Part shown: piece by piece, positions 20,907 to 32,088 of the stretch
How positions within the stretch are numbered: position 1 is the stretch's first letter
How the letters are laid out: each line of letters begins with the position of its first letter
Source of the DNA: Meconema thalassinum
Taxonomy: Eukaryota > Arthropoda > Insecta > Orthoptera > Tettigoniidae
DNA length: 64,000 bases
Direction of reading: 5' to 3'
NCBI GenBank assembly: GCA_946902985.2
Contig: OX336399.1
Span: forward strand, 157,914,411 to 157,978,410
The notes under the pieces: generated by a model
Told to the model about the DNA's origin: nothing
The model's database searches: none
Seen by the model: only the letters and a program-made list of their open reading frames with translations
Program-made: the position numbers and the translations under genes

Positions 20907-23660
20907 TTGTCCATTTTTTCCTTCAATGCTCGAAGTGTAACATGTCCCTCCAAACAACCGGACCTGCGTTCTTGTCTCACAGCACTTAATCCATCAATTG
21001 TGTGTTCAGGGGAGACATGGCTGAAAAAATCCACTAACGACCCAGAAATATTTCCGGTAACATACACCATGTTCCGCAAAGATCGAACCTGGACATCTGG
21101 GGGAGGGGTACTAATAGCCATGAAACCTAAGTTAAGGCCTGTTCGCCAACGGGAGCTTGAAACTGATGCTGAGGCTGTGTGGGTGGAATTCACGTGTGCG
21201 AACAATACATTTCTAATAGGCTCTGTATACCGTGCTCCAAATTCAACTCGGCACATCAATGATGAACTATTGGAGTCCCTCCGTCGTGTACAATACATCC
21301 AGCACAAATACAAGGCCATTTACATAACAGGCGATTTTAATTTAGAAATAGACTGGCAAAGCTCTCCTCCCACTCCCAAGGATCCCATTGCTAATGAATT
21401 CCTTACCGCATTCTACGATTTATTCCTTGACCAATTAATAACCGAAGCAACTCGAATCACACAAACTACACGCTCCACAATAGACCTATTCCTCACAAGC
21501 CTTCCTTCCTCCGTACAGAAAGCTGAAGTCATACCCGGTTTCAGTGATCACGCAGCCATCTTTACCACATTGCATTACAACAAACCACGCAGCAAGAGCA
21601 CAGTGAGGACAGTATACAATTACAAAAAGGCAGACTGGAAACTGCTATCATCTTTATTCCTCAAACACCTTCCCACCCCGTGTATTCTGGACACCAGCGA
21701 CATCAACTCAGTGTGGCACGCCTGGCGAAATTGTTTCTTTGAATGTGTGGATATAGCTATACCGAAAATAACCATTAGTGGGAAGAAAAATTCTCCTTGG
21801 GTGACGAAGGAAGTCATTAAAATGATTAGGAAAGGGAACGTTCTATACAAGAAATGGAAAAGTTGCTCAACTGACATCATGTGGGAAAAATACAAGAACA
21901 TCAGGAACCAAACAAAGAAATTAATTCGCGAAACATACGACAATTATATTCACAAAATAAGCAGCACGAGTGAAATGTGGAAATTTTTGTCCAGAAGACG
22001 CGGCACTGCTGCGCCAGCCTCATTTCACTGTAACAGTAAATTCCTAAGTGCACCCCAAGATATTGCAACAGCGTTCAGTGACAGTTTCAAGCAGAACTTT
22101 TCTAAGACGGATATGACCATGAACCTGCTTCTGCCAAGGTCATCACTTCCGCCCCTCCCACTCTCCAACCTGTACTTCACAACAACTGAGGTGATTCAGA
22201 GCCTACGGAAGATTAGACCACATGCGGCGACCGGCCCAGATGATGTTCCCGGACGGATCCTGCTGCAGTGTACGGAAGCATTAGCGCCCTCTCTGTGTGC
22301 GTTATTCAACCTGTCTATCAACCAAGGTTCTGTGCCGTGTGGGTGGAAATGTGCTAACGTGGTGCCAATATATAAGCAAGGTGACAGAGAAGATGTTGCA
22401 AATTACAGACCGGTGTGTCTAACATCTATAATTTGTAAATGTATGGAGCGGCTAGTAGCAAACAGTGTGCTGGAATTCCTACGGGAGAACAATCTGCTCG
22501 ATCCAAATCAGCACGGTTTTCTTCCGGGTCGTTCTTGCACTACTCTATTGACAAAAGTCATTGATGAGTTTCAGTTCTACTTGAATCAGCCAGAAGTGAA
22601 ACAAGTGGACTGTATTGCACTGGATTGGGCTAAGGTCTTCGATCAAGTGTCTCATGAAAGACTTTTGTTAAAGCTACAGCAGCTTAACATACGGGGTAGC
22701 TTACTTGCATGGGTGAGGTCATTCCTAGAGGGTCGAACACAGTGTGTGGTGTACGGAGGAGCTCGATCGCAGGCTGCTCAAGTTACTTCTGGAGTGATTC
22801 AGGGCTCTGTGGTCGGACCTCTTCTCTTCATTATATATGTGCTCGATCTTCCTGGCTGTGTCACCTCATCAATGTCACTATATGCAGATGACACCGTGCT
22901 ATACAGGGGCATTAAATGTGAAGAAGATTCCCTCTGTCTTAAATCAGATCTGGACAACTTATCGCTGTGGTGTTCTGTGAATAATTTAAATATAAATGTA
23001 CAAAAATGTAAATACATAAGAATAACCAGGTCACAAAAACCCATTGAGAATGAATACAAAATTATGAACAGTGTCATCCCACAGTGCACAAACTTAAAGC
23101 TATTAGGGGTAACAATCTCCGACACCCTGAATTGGAACATTCAAAGTGAAGAGGCAAGATGTAAGGCCACCAAAGTTCTGGGTTTCTTGTACAGAAACAT
23201 GAGAGGTTGTAAACCTAGAGCCTTCAGGATGGCTTACACATGCATGGTCCGTCCAATATTAACGTACGGCTTACCTGCCTGGCATCCCACTACAGCGGAA
23301 AACATAAACAAGCTCCAGCGTGTACAGCGCCGCGCAGAAAGGCTAATAGCTCGTTATTCCCCTTCCCCTTTGTCAAAATTTCCATCTATAGAGGCAACAG
23401 CCAAACAAATTGATCTAATTTTTCTTAAAAAATCCCTTACAGGTTCCATTAATATTGACCCTTTTTGCCGACTGTCATTGGCATATCGCTCAGTTCGGAG
23501 AGGACGAGGTGTAACCCTCGTTCCGCCCTTCGCGCGTAGCAATGCTTACCTGACAGGTTTCTACGGCCGCTCTGCGCGATTATGGAACGCGCTGCCAGGG
23601 GATGCCAAGATCTTGCCTCTTAGGAAATTCAAACCGTACGTAAAAAGGTACATCGTATAA
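20907..23660 (+). CDS. LINE endonuclease-reverse transcriptase ORF2
   Basis: A 917-residue open frame; the same frame is open back to about 20847, so the chosen ATG is only a convenience. The endonuclease has FSFNARSV, the catalytic-site GETWL, VYRAPN, GDFN (21331-21342) and a terminal SDH. The reverse transcriptase has NYRPVCLTS, QHGFLPGRSC, the catalytic LDWAKVFDQVSH, QGSVVGPLLF and YADD (22881-22892). A C-terminal segment (LPAWHPTTAENINKLQRVQRRAERLI) follows. All catalytic residues I can recognise are present, so the enzymes could be active. The 2A/PHD part sits upstream behind a frameshift. Confidence 0.92.
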   Translation: MSIFSFNARSVTCPSKQPDLRSCLTALNPSIVCSGETWLKKSTNDPEIFPVTYTMFRKDRTWTSGGGVLIAMKPKLRPVRQRELETDAEAVWVEFTCANNTFLIGSVYRAPNSTRHINDELLESLRRVQYIQHKYKAIYITGDFNLEIDWQSSPPTPKDPIANEFLTAFYDLFLDQLITEATRITQTTRSTIDLFLTSLPSSVQKAEVIPGFSDHAAIFTTLHYNKPRSKSTVRTVYNYKKADWKLLSSLFLKHLPTPCILDTSDINSVWHAWRNCFFECVDIAIPKITISGKKNSPWVTKEVIKMIRKGNVLYKKWKSCSTDIMWEKYKNIRNQTKKLIRETYDNYIHKISSTSEMWKFLSRRRGTAAPASFHCNSKFLSAPQDIATAFSDSFKQNFSKTDMTMNLLLPRSSLPPLPLSNLYFTTTEVIQSLRKIRPHAATGPDDVPGRILLQCTEALAPSLCALFNLSINQGSVPCGWKCANVVPIYKQGDREDVANYRPVCLTSIICKCMERLVANSVLEFLRENNLLDPNQHGFLPGRSCTTLLTKVIDEFQFYLNQPEVKQVDCIALDWAKVFDQVSHERLLLKLQQLNIRGSLLAWVRSFLEGRTQCVVYGGARSQAAQVTSGVIQGSVVGPLLFIIYVLDLPGCVTSSMSLYADDTVLYRGIKCEEDSLCLKSDLDNLSLWCSVNNLNINVQKCKYIRITRSQKPIENEYKIMNSVIPQCTNLKLLGVTISDTLNWNIQSEEARCKATKVLGFLYRNMRGCKPRAFRMAYTCMVRPILTYGLPAWHPTTAENINKLQRVQRRAERLIARYSPSPLSKFPSIEATAKQIDLIFLKKSLTGSINIDPFCRLSLAYRSVRRGRGVTLVPPFARSNAYLTGFYGRSARLWNALPGDAKILPLRKFKPYVKRYIV

Positions 23661-23994
23661 ATAAACGTATGTATGAGTGATTGTCTCGCTGAATGAATGA
23701 GTATCTGAATGGAATGACTGAATGTATGGAGTGATTGAGGTTATGAAAGTGCGTGAGTGAGAGAGTGAGTGAACAGGAAAATGTACTATGTCAATATTCT
23801 AAATATGTAAATACTGCAAATATATTTGTAAAACTTGTAAATATTGTTAAAACAAATGTAAGTTAGATGTAAGCTGTGCCTGTGGAGCATGAAATATGTA
23901 TGTGGGGCTTGCCCTTTTTCACTAGGCCTTCCATACTTCGTGTACGATTTATGGTAAATAAATAATAATAATAATAATAACCAAGGACCGATCA

Positions 23995-24020
23995 CCCAAG
24001 AAAAGTGATCGCAATCTGGA
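23995..24020. repeat. 26-bp inverted repeat partner of 18491-18516
   Basis: Starts CCCAAGAAAAGTG and ends GCAATCTGGA, exactly complementary to 18491-18516. The pair encloses the Penelope palindrome and the 2A LINE. Part of it also serves as target for the LINE fragment at 24022. Confidence 0.85.
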
Positions 24021-24021
24021 C

Positions 24022-24535
24022 GCAGGAATGTTTATAGATCTTCCCTATCCGGAGGGCCACTGCTGCGGACGCTGAGAGAACAAAGCAGGAGAATGACCAT
24101 AGACATCCACTATATGGTCACAAGGCAGCAAGGTCTCGCCTCAGATCCCGCAAGAGTTTCCTTGCTAGGACTACGCCGCTGGAGAGAACCCCAGGGACAA
24201 CTCGTCTTAACAGATGGAGGAGCTCACTGCCCACAGACATGACACCAAAGGAAGAACTGGCTCCTGGCGCCGACTTACCTTATCCTGTGTTGAGGTCCCT
24301 CAACCGCTTAAGAGTGGGTGTCCCTCGATGCAAGACCAACCTGCAAAAATGGGGGATCCTTCCAGCAGACGCAGACAGCTCTTGTGAATGTGGAGCTGAA
24401 CAAGGCCCGTCACCTACTTATCTGCCCCCTCCAGGACAACCCATGCACAATGGAAGATGTTTTTATAGGAAGTAACAAGGCCATCGCAGCTGCAATTTTT
24501 TAGAAATGTTGACCGGACACGGAAATGAATGAATG
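24022..24535 (+). pseudogene. 3' end of another LINE (514 bp) with 20-bp TSD
   Basis: The decoded C-terminus contains LRSLNRLRVGVPRCKTNLQKWG and a CECGAEQ zinc-knuckle-like motif. After a frame slip near 24400 it reads HLLICPL...CTMEDVF, the usual end of some insect LINE polymerases. The 20-bp flanks at 24002-24021 and 24536-24555 differ by one base (AAAGTG(A/T)TCGC...). The copy is strongly 5'-truncated and ends in GAATGAATG. Confidence 0.85.
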
Positions 24536-24555
24536 AAAGTGTTCGCAATCTGGAC

Positions 24556-24807
24556 ACAACCCATTCCCGGCTTACTCGAGCTCTAGAAACAAATGAAGAA
24601 TTTAAATCAGTCACAATTATACAAAATCATTTTATTGACCAACTGGGGGCATCTTTTGTAACTGCTCTTAGTAATGATTTCTACCTTATCGACTTACACA
24701 TTTTCCCATAAAGAATTGTGTCTGGAAACTTTCAGAATTGGTTATTCCGAGGAATACCTAAGCTTGACCCGTTTTCCATTTTCTCAATGACTTTGGACTG
24801 TACCCAC
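24556..24807. other. Unassigned flank of the BEL element
   Basis: A 60-residue ORF (24529-24711) has no recognisable features. Confidence 0.4.
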
Positions 24808-27800
24808 TGGTGTATTCTTTGGAATACACGGTAAGATAGAGTAAGCTTTTGCTTATCTTTGCTTTAGTTCATTCCTTCCCTTTTTCTCAAACACCAACAG
24901 TGATCTACTGATTTCTCCTTGTTAGTTATGTCTCTCATGTTACCTGTAAGTCTGTTCTAGATATATATCTTCCATGACCCACCTAGCGCCATCTAGCAGT
25001 GAATCTCTGAAGTTCCTCAATTCTTCCCTGTACAAGAGGACTTCCTTATCAATCTAGCCACCAGATCTCGTCGCCATCGCCAGCAATCATCTCCGTGATC
25101 AAGAGAACTTCGTCTACTTTTTCACCCTCCAGGCTGCGCTAGTGACTCCTACTATCAACTCCTTGAAGACCATTTCATCATGAAGATCTTTTTTAAATTG
25201 TTAAGTTGGCTATTCTTATATGTATTCCTTTTGTCTCCTACCCCCACACTTTTCCCTTTCCCTGGTCCCTCCGCGCTCCGTTGAGCGTGTCTCACTTGTA
25301 CGTCGGAAGTCGACCCAGCCAGTTAGAGCTCGCCTCCTCAACTCTAGAGGCAAACTTTTAAATTTTGACGCCATGTTCGAATTTTAGTATCAACCGTCAA
25401 CTGGAACATCGCCTTCTTCATGAAGCAAAGATAAGTACCGACTTCAGGTTTTAACCTCATTATCATCGCTTTTTAATGGCTCAATGCTTTTATTTGGATT
25501 TTATAGACAGTGAAAGTTGCTATGTGAAAATAACTGCTTTCAAGAGATCTTCTTGATCTAACTTAAACTATCAAGTCTAACTTTCAACATGAAAGATTTT
25601 CTGAGATGCTATCTCACATCGAGGGATTTTTCCAAAATACCCACTGTCTATATAATCTAGCTTTCCGCCGAGGGATTCTCTACACAATTTAAACAAGTCA
25701 TCATTGCTCTGGAACCTATAACTACCAGTTATACTGTCATGTACTTTCCACTCACATATGGGAATCTTTTTCAAACTAAGGAATCTTCCTTATGAACTGC
25801 TAACCAATAACTATTTTTTTCTTCCTCCGTTGGGATTTTTTTCTCTGCATTCAACTATAACCTACAAGTTTCTCAAGCAATAGACTCTCGCATATCTAGT
25901 GTAACTAGTTATTTTCCATCATTGCAATAACTTTCTTTTCCATCAACGTTTTGTGCTACTACAGTGAACTTTTCAACTATATCAACAGACTATAGTGAAA
26001 AACAGTGTTTGTTCAACCTTTCATCCGCGTCGCGCTCGCCCGTGTACAATAAATACGGCCATGAACACTTTTCCTCAATCCCATTTGATCTTTCCCAAAC
26101 CCCTTACTAACAAACCAAAATATTAAATTGTTACTTTAGGTCTTTTTTCAATGAGGTGTCACTCTCAATAAGTGCCCTCCCTCACTTGTTCCACGTATAA
26201 CGAATTAATTTCTGTAAAACTTCGTGTCTCTTACACGCCTCAAATTATATTGTTTCTCCCTTCCAATGAGGGAATACAATTCTTTCAACTCATAAGTGAG
26301 TTATCTCTAGGTTTCACGAAAGGGAAACTAGCCCCATTTTCTCGTGATCCCTACTTAAACATAAGAGTTCTAGAAACTTCCTTTCGATTTTTCTCTTCAG
26401 GTTTCACAATAAGTGACCTGCCCTATTTGCATAATCTTCTATGTATAATCATTAAAAGTAATTCAGTATCAATATAAGAAGTTATAGAAACTTCTATTTC
26501 ATTCTTCCTGCTTTTTGTTGTTGTTACTTTCGAAGTTGTTATTATTTCTAAGATACTTATCTAGAAATCCTTAAAGTACACACCTTGTACTTGATTTATT
26601 GTCTAACTTTAATTACGTCAGTTAGCTTTAAATTTTTCGTTTATTTATCTTTGTCATTTCAAAATCTTGCGAAGATTTTAAAGCTTTTAAAAGGTTTAAA
26701 ACTAAAAGTATTATCAATTGCCTGGCGCAAGCTTTAGATGTTTTTGGAGGTCTGCGACTCCAATTGTTTATAGAAATCAAAATTATATATTTGTTACAAA
26801 AACTACTTCCTTTTACATTGTTAAATAAATCAAAAAGTTGCCTCCGTAGCGTAGCGGTCAGCATGCTTAGCTGCCACCCCGGAGGTCCTGGGTTCGATTC
26901 CCGGCTCTGCCACGAAATTTGAAAAGTGGTACGAGGACTGGAACGGGGTCTACTCAGCCTCGGGTGGCCCTAATGATTAGAGGGGGTTCGATTCCCCCTC
27001 AGCCATCCTCGAAGTGGTTTTCCGTGGTTTCCCACTTCGTCTTCGGGCAAATGCCGGGATGGTACCTACTGTAAGGCCACGGCCGCCTCCTTCCCTCTTC
27101 CTAGCCTATCCATCCCAATCTTCCATCCCTTCCCATCCCTCACGAGGCCCCTGTTCGCTTTGCAGGTGAGGCCGCCTGGGCGAAGTGCTGATCACACCTC
27201 CCCAGTTGTATCCATCCCGACCAGATGTTCCAAGCTCCAGGACACTGCCCATAGAGGCGGTAGTGGTGAGTTCCCTCGCTGAGTCCGTGGGAACCACCAA
27301 CCTAGAGGGTAAATTGACTAAATAAATAAATTTAAAAAAAAATTGTTTTTCGCTTCATCATTTCTCTAACATAACGGTTAGGCAAGATCCGGTCTTCCTT
27401 GACTCTTCCTATTCAATAAAAACAAATATATTGATAGGGTTTTCACCACTTGTTGCATTTGAGCAAGAACTCTTAGTTGGTAACTTAGTAACGTCGCTCT
27501 TAGCTTTAGTAGTTAATTCTAACTGGCCTGTAAGGCAAGCATAGCTCGCTACGCCAGCTTCCTGCTTGTGGAGATTCTCTCCAACACTTATGGTTGGTTT
27601 TTCAAAATATAAGTGTTTCTCATTGTCTAAACTTTTAGTCGGCGCCTTGCTGGGTAAAAGCTTAGCCAATTCCAAATGCAACTATTGGTACACTAACCAA
27701 AATTATTCCCAAAGGTATAATTGCTTTATCCCTATCCTTCTTGGAAGCATTTGGTCGCTCTTTAGGAATTCTACAATTTCAAAAACTAAAATATCAAAGC

Positions 27801-28169
27801 CGATTCAAATTATTGGCATTCTTCAAATTACCTGTTTAGAAACAAACTCCTTTGAACAGATACACAATAAATCCGTTACTCTTTGTCTTGCCAGACCATC
27901 ACCATTCCCCATAGTAGGCATATGTATGCTTGAGAGGGAATACACTAAAGCAACTTTCTTGCAAACCGCCCAAGTTCCAGCTGCGTTTCCCGTTAGCTTT
28001 GCCCAGGTCCCTACCCACTTTAGGTATCGGAGAGCGGATTTGCAGTGGCAGCTGCCTTTGAGTATATTTAAAGTTAAACTTATAACTTCTGTAGGACTCT
28101 CGTCCTATTTCTCCATCCTTTTTCTCCAGTCCGAAACCCACTTCCTTTTCTTTATCATCTTCCCTTGGG
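24808..28169 (+). repeat. BEL/Pao left LTR (contains a SINE)
   Basis: Homologous to 35705-38589 from TGGTGTATTCTTTGG to TTCCCTTGGG. Over the first 225 bp I count four differences, so the LTRs are a few per cent apart. It is about 2.86 kb without the SINE, very long for this superfamily. The short ORFs in it are not conserved genes. Confidence 0.88.
26837..27339 (+). repeat. SINE family A, complete
   Basis: Runs from TTGCCTCCGTAGCGTAGCGG (A-box-like) and B-box GGTTCGATTCC to an A-rich tail. The right BEL LTR (37743-37770) lacks it and shows the empty A/T-rich site, so it inserted after the BEL element. This copy is intact across the GTAC at about 27062 where the LTR element inserted in two other copies. 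Confidence 0.9.
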
Positions 28170-28411
28170 AGAGTCCATTTGTGACATTTTCTATTTGTCA
28201 AGGGTTATTTGACAATATTTTGCAAATCATTAATATATTCTTTGAATTTTTCAGCTATAACTACATCGTGCAAAGCCTGTGAAGTGGAAAGAGGCCACTC
28301 CTGTCTCCTTTGGTGTGTCCCTTTCTTTCAACTTATTTGCTGCTCCCAGCCTGACAGCATTTCCAAGGTTCCACAGTTTCGTAAGTTATACTTTAATTTA
28401 CCTATTTTGTC

Positions 28412-29737
28412 ATGGCTCCTACAGAAAAGGATAAGGATGAAAAACTTACTTCTAAACGAGCATCCTATAAAGGGAAAATTACCCGATTCAGAAAATACAT
28501 CAAAGAGCTAGATCCCTCAGAAGCTCAAATAGATTTGTTAAAACATCGTGTAAAGGATTTTGAACGTTCATATGAAAATTATTGTAACATCCAAACTGAA
28601 ATCGAAACTTGTATGCTCAATCAAACTGAAGATCGAGTCGAAGTAGAAAACCAATATTACGAAGGTATAGGTTCTGCTTTGAAAATAATATGCCAACTCG
28701 AAGAAGAACAGAAAAAAAGACGGTTCTGTTCTTGGTTCCCTTCACGAACAACAAACCTCTTCTCGCGAGGGCACTCACAAGCCCAAACCAATTCTACCTA
28801 AGATTGATTTACCCCACTTCTCTGGAGACGAATCTACTTGGGATTCTTTCTATGAACTATTTTGTTCTCTTGTTCATGACAATGAAGACATTCAAGTCAT
28901 CTACAAGTTTCATTATTTGAGATCTATCCTCCGAGGGCAAGCTCTGCAGTTAGTTGAAACATTCCCATTAAGTGCCGAAAACTACCCCATTGCCTTTAAC
29001 TTGTTGAAAGAAAGATACGGTAATTCACGGTTACGTATTCAACGCCATATGAAGGCCCTATTTAACTTACATGCGTCACAGCACAATGACGTCACTAGTA
29101 TGCGTACTCTCATTGATACTACACAACTTCACGTTAAACTTTGTCCCAATTGGATCAACCCACTGAACACTGGGACACTTTCCTAATACATTTAGTGGTT
29201 TCTAAAGTCGATGTTGCTACCCTCAAAGCTTGGGAGATTGAACTTTCCAGAGAAGACGATTACTTTTACGAGCATTTAGTCACTTTCATAAATGCTAGAT
29301 GCCAACTCTTAACTGCTTTAGCTAATCAAAGTGAACCCTCATCCCCTAGTTCTAAATTTGAATCAATGTCTCTTAAAGCTAAAAGCGAACGCTTAGCGTC
29401 TAGTACCCAAAAACCTGGGTCCAGCTCATCTAAACTCAAGTCAAACACCACTGGTTACCCAACTAGGTCTAGTGAACGCCGTATTGCTAGTTCTCTCGTT
29501 TTAAACACTCAAAGCGAACCCCGCAAGAGTTTAAATGAACCATTAAAGTGCATACTTTGTAAAGATTCCCACGCCTTATATCTATGTAAATCTTTTAAAG
29601 AACTGTCAGTCGACGGCAGAAGAAAATTAGTTTCCCAGAATAAACATTGCTTCAACTGCCTAGCACCCACGCATTCTGCTTCAAATTGCAAGTCCACCAG
29701 ACTTTGCTTCCATTGTGAAAAAGCTCATCACACTTAA
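28412..29737 (+). pseudogene. BEL/Pao gag with frameshifts
   Basis: The capsid-type protein of the element. It starts MAPTEKDKDEKLTSKR, with an N-terminal helical region (ITRFRKYIKELDPSEAQIDL). It moves by frameshift at the A7 run near 28712-28718 into LPHFSGDESTWDSFYELF and LLKERYGNSRLRIQRH (the DUF1759 region). It shifts again near 29137 into WDTFLIHLVVSKVD. The C-terminus carries CILCKDSHALYLC and CFNCLAPTHSASNCKSTRLCFHCEKAHH zinc-knuckle-like motifs. A TAA at 29735-29737 follows in frame with the protease, so gag-pol was probably one ORF. Confidence 0.85.
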
Positions 29738-30157
29738 CTACATCGTCATGATCAAGCAAGGTCATCGACCGCATCCACTTCTCAGAAAAGTGACAATGCT
29801 AACAGTTCCAATGCTTCGTCTTACATCCAAAATGCCAAGTCCATACGTAGTGCCCAAGTACTATTGTCTACTGTCCAAATCGAAGTTCAGGATAACTTTG
29901 GCAATTGGGTCCGTGCACGCAGTCTTCTTGATTCAGCGGCAACTCATGATATTGTGTCTAATGCTTTGATTAGAAAACTAGGCCTACCTGTAAACCCCAC
30001 TTCTATTAACGTATCGGGCATTAACAGCTCAAAATCGCAAGCCTTACAGTTTTCAAAGCTAACCATAAGAGACATTTGTCACAGAAACAACGTTCTCAAA
30101 CTGAATTGTCTCATTCTCAATAGCATAGGAGAAGATACTCCAAGTCACTGTGGATAA
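29738..30157 (+). pseudogene. BEL/Pao aspartic protease region
   Basis: Same frame as the gag end, open from 29738. The active-site motif is LLDSAATHD, where most family members have a D-S/T-G/A triad, preceded by VQIEVQDNFGNWVRARS. The frame is lost near 30150-30157, where translation continues as LADPLFNVQNPIDIL in another frame. Confidence 0.8.
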
Positions 30158-32088
30158 TTCAGGGTTAAACATTCCCTCGCATTTAAGGCTAGCCGATCCT
30201 CTGTTCAATGTACAAAACCCCATTGACATACTCTTTAGTGTCATTGTTTTCTGGAATTGCCTTCGTAAACAGGTTCGCAAGTTATCTTCAAACGTGGTTG
30301 CCAGAGACACTAATTTTGGATGGATCGTCACCGGTCAACTTCCCCATTATTCTCCCCAACCCGCATCGCAATGTTATTTCGCTAATACTGACTTGGAACA
30401 GTTCTGGAGGCTCGAAAGCGTTGATTCTCCTAACGTGACCTCTTCAGAAAACGAATTCTGTGAGCAACTTTTTCTGAACACCACCACTCGTTCTTCTGAT
30501 GGCCGGTTCATTGTTCAGATGCCAAGATTACATAATCCCCCTAAACTTATTAACTCTCAACCCAAAGCTCGAAAAGCTCTCTTTGCTATCGAGAGCAAAT
30601 TCAAGAAAGAACAGCGGCTTCGGTGGCGTAGTCGGTAGCATGCTAAACTGCTATGCCCAAGATAGCGGGTTCAAACCCGGCCGAAGTCGTCGGATTTTTA
30701 AGAGCGTTAAAAATCCTTCAGTATGCCTTCCTTCGGAGGGGAAGTAAAGCCGGCGGTCCCATGTCATAGATTTATGGCATGTAAAAGATCCTTTCGCAGA
30801 CTAAACTTGTGTAAAGCAAAATTTGTTAGGTTAGATTTCGTCAGAACGCTCTATCAAAGTTCCAACGTTCACCACTAGGTATCATTGATATCTGGTGGCG
30901 AAAGTTGGAACTACTTGAAATTGAACGGAACCTGTAGCTCACCCTTTAGGGTATCCGCTGGAAGCAGCTACAGACTCAGGCGAGCCGAACATGTCCTCGG
31001 ACACTCCCGGCACTGAAAAACATACGATAAATAAATCAAGAAAAAACCTCTCGTTAAACAGCAGTACACTGATTTCATGGATGAGTATGAAAGCTAAGAT
31101 CTTATGGAAGTTGTTAACAAATCTGATGACGAATTGCACCCCCCAATTGAAACGGTTTTCTTAAATCATCATCCCGTGTGGAAAAACCCTCTTGTAAAGG
31201 ATAAAATACGAGTTGTTTTCAATGGTTTATCACCTGACGTTAATGGCAACAGTCTTAACGATACTCTTTACTCTGGTCCTGCTATTCAGTCAGTTCTATC
31301 TGCTATACTCTTAAACTTTCGATTATTTCAGCTGTTATAGCGGATATAAAACAGATGTACCGTCAAGTTTTAATTCAGCCTGAACAACGAGATCTCCAAA
31401 GAATCTTGTGGTGCGACGAAATCAGCAAGCCCATTAAGGTATTTCGCTTAAAAACGGTTACTTATGGCTTAAAACCTTCCGCTTTCCTTGCTATAAGATC
31501 ACTACACTTGTTAGCCTCTCAAGATGGTCATTTATTTGATTCTAAAACTTCTGAAGCACTAACTACATCATTCTATGTTGACAATTATTTGCAGTCCTTC
31601 TGCACTCTGGAGGAAGCTTCTTTCGTGTCATTAGAACTTCAGGCATTGCTAAAGAACGGAGGTTTCCCACTTCATAAGTGGAATTCCAACTCCCATGAGT
31701 TTCTCGCCCAGTTTCCTATTGAAGATGTAGATCCCTCCTCCGTCGAAATTTGTGGAAACTCCGAATCCATAAAAACACTTGGAGTTCATTGGTGCACTAG
31801 CACTGACACTCTCATCTATAAAGTTTCGCTCGCTGAAGAGCACCCTAACACACAAAGACAAATTCTCTCTGAAATTGCAAAAAAATTTGATCCGCTTCAA
31901 TTCCTTGCCCCGGTTATTGTTATAGCCAAACTTTTCATGCAAGAGCTATGGTCGCTCAAATGTGAATGGGACGACACTGTTCCCCTTTCTTTTCTTAACA
32001 GATGGCTCTCTTTTCGCAGCAATTTGCTTGATCTTTCCCTTATTGAAATTCCCAGGAATTTAATTAACGCACATCCTAATGCATCATT
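30158..32088 (+). pseudogene. BEL/Pao reverse transcriptase, broken, with YVDN active site
   Basis: Pieces at 30150-30612, 31048-31340 and 31343-32088 make up the polymerase. They include KIRVVFNGLS..LNDTLYSGP, the first catalytic aspartate in ADIKQMYRQVLIQPEQRDLQRILW, TYGLKPSAFLAIRSL, and FYVDNYL where YVDD is expected. The last change alone should abolish metal binding. In addition there is a TAA at 31098-31100, a frameshift near 31341 and a SINE at 30613-31035. The frame runs on into the rolling-circle-like insertion at 32089. Confidence 0.85.
30613..31035 (+). repeat. tRNA-derived SINE, family C, complete, with 12-bp TSD
   Basis: Inserted into the BEL polymerase region. The flanks TCAAGAAAGAAC (30601-30612) and TCAAGAAAAAAC (31036-31047) differ by one base. 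It has A-box-like GGTGGCGTAGTCGG, B-box GGGTTCAAACCC and an ATAAATAAA tail. At 423 bp it is the most complete member of the family here. Confidence 0.92.

Larger units (their letters stand above)
20230..23980 (+). mobile_element. LINE (CR1/L2-like) with 2A peptide, nearly full length
   Basis: Contains in order a 5' leader, a signal-like start at 20319, a 2A-like motif, a PHD finger, an APE-type endonuclease, a reverse transcriptase, and a 3' UTR ending in (AAT)n at 23958-23980. The only clear lesions are in the N-terminal part. The 5' end is not defined and no convincing TSD was found. The clade is assigned from the 2A-PHD-endonuclease-RT order and the microsatellite tail. Confidence 0.85.

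Noticed and set aside
24700..24808. TSD for the BEL element
   Set aside because: I compared CCCAC at the left with GGTTA at the right and found no match; the outer LTR limits may be off by a few bases.
27566..28282. 238-residue ORF in the BEL left LTR (similar one at 37986-38630)
   Set aside because: It lies in both LTRs but has no domain, is low in complexity of signal, and differs in length only because of flanking sequence; treated as chance open frame in AT-rich DNA.
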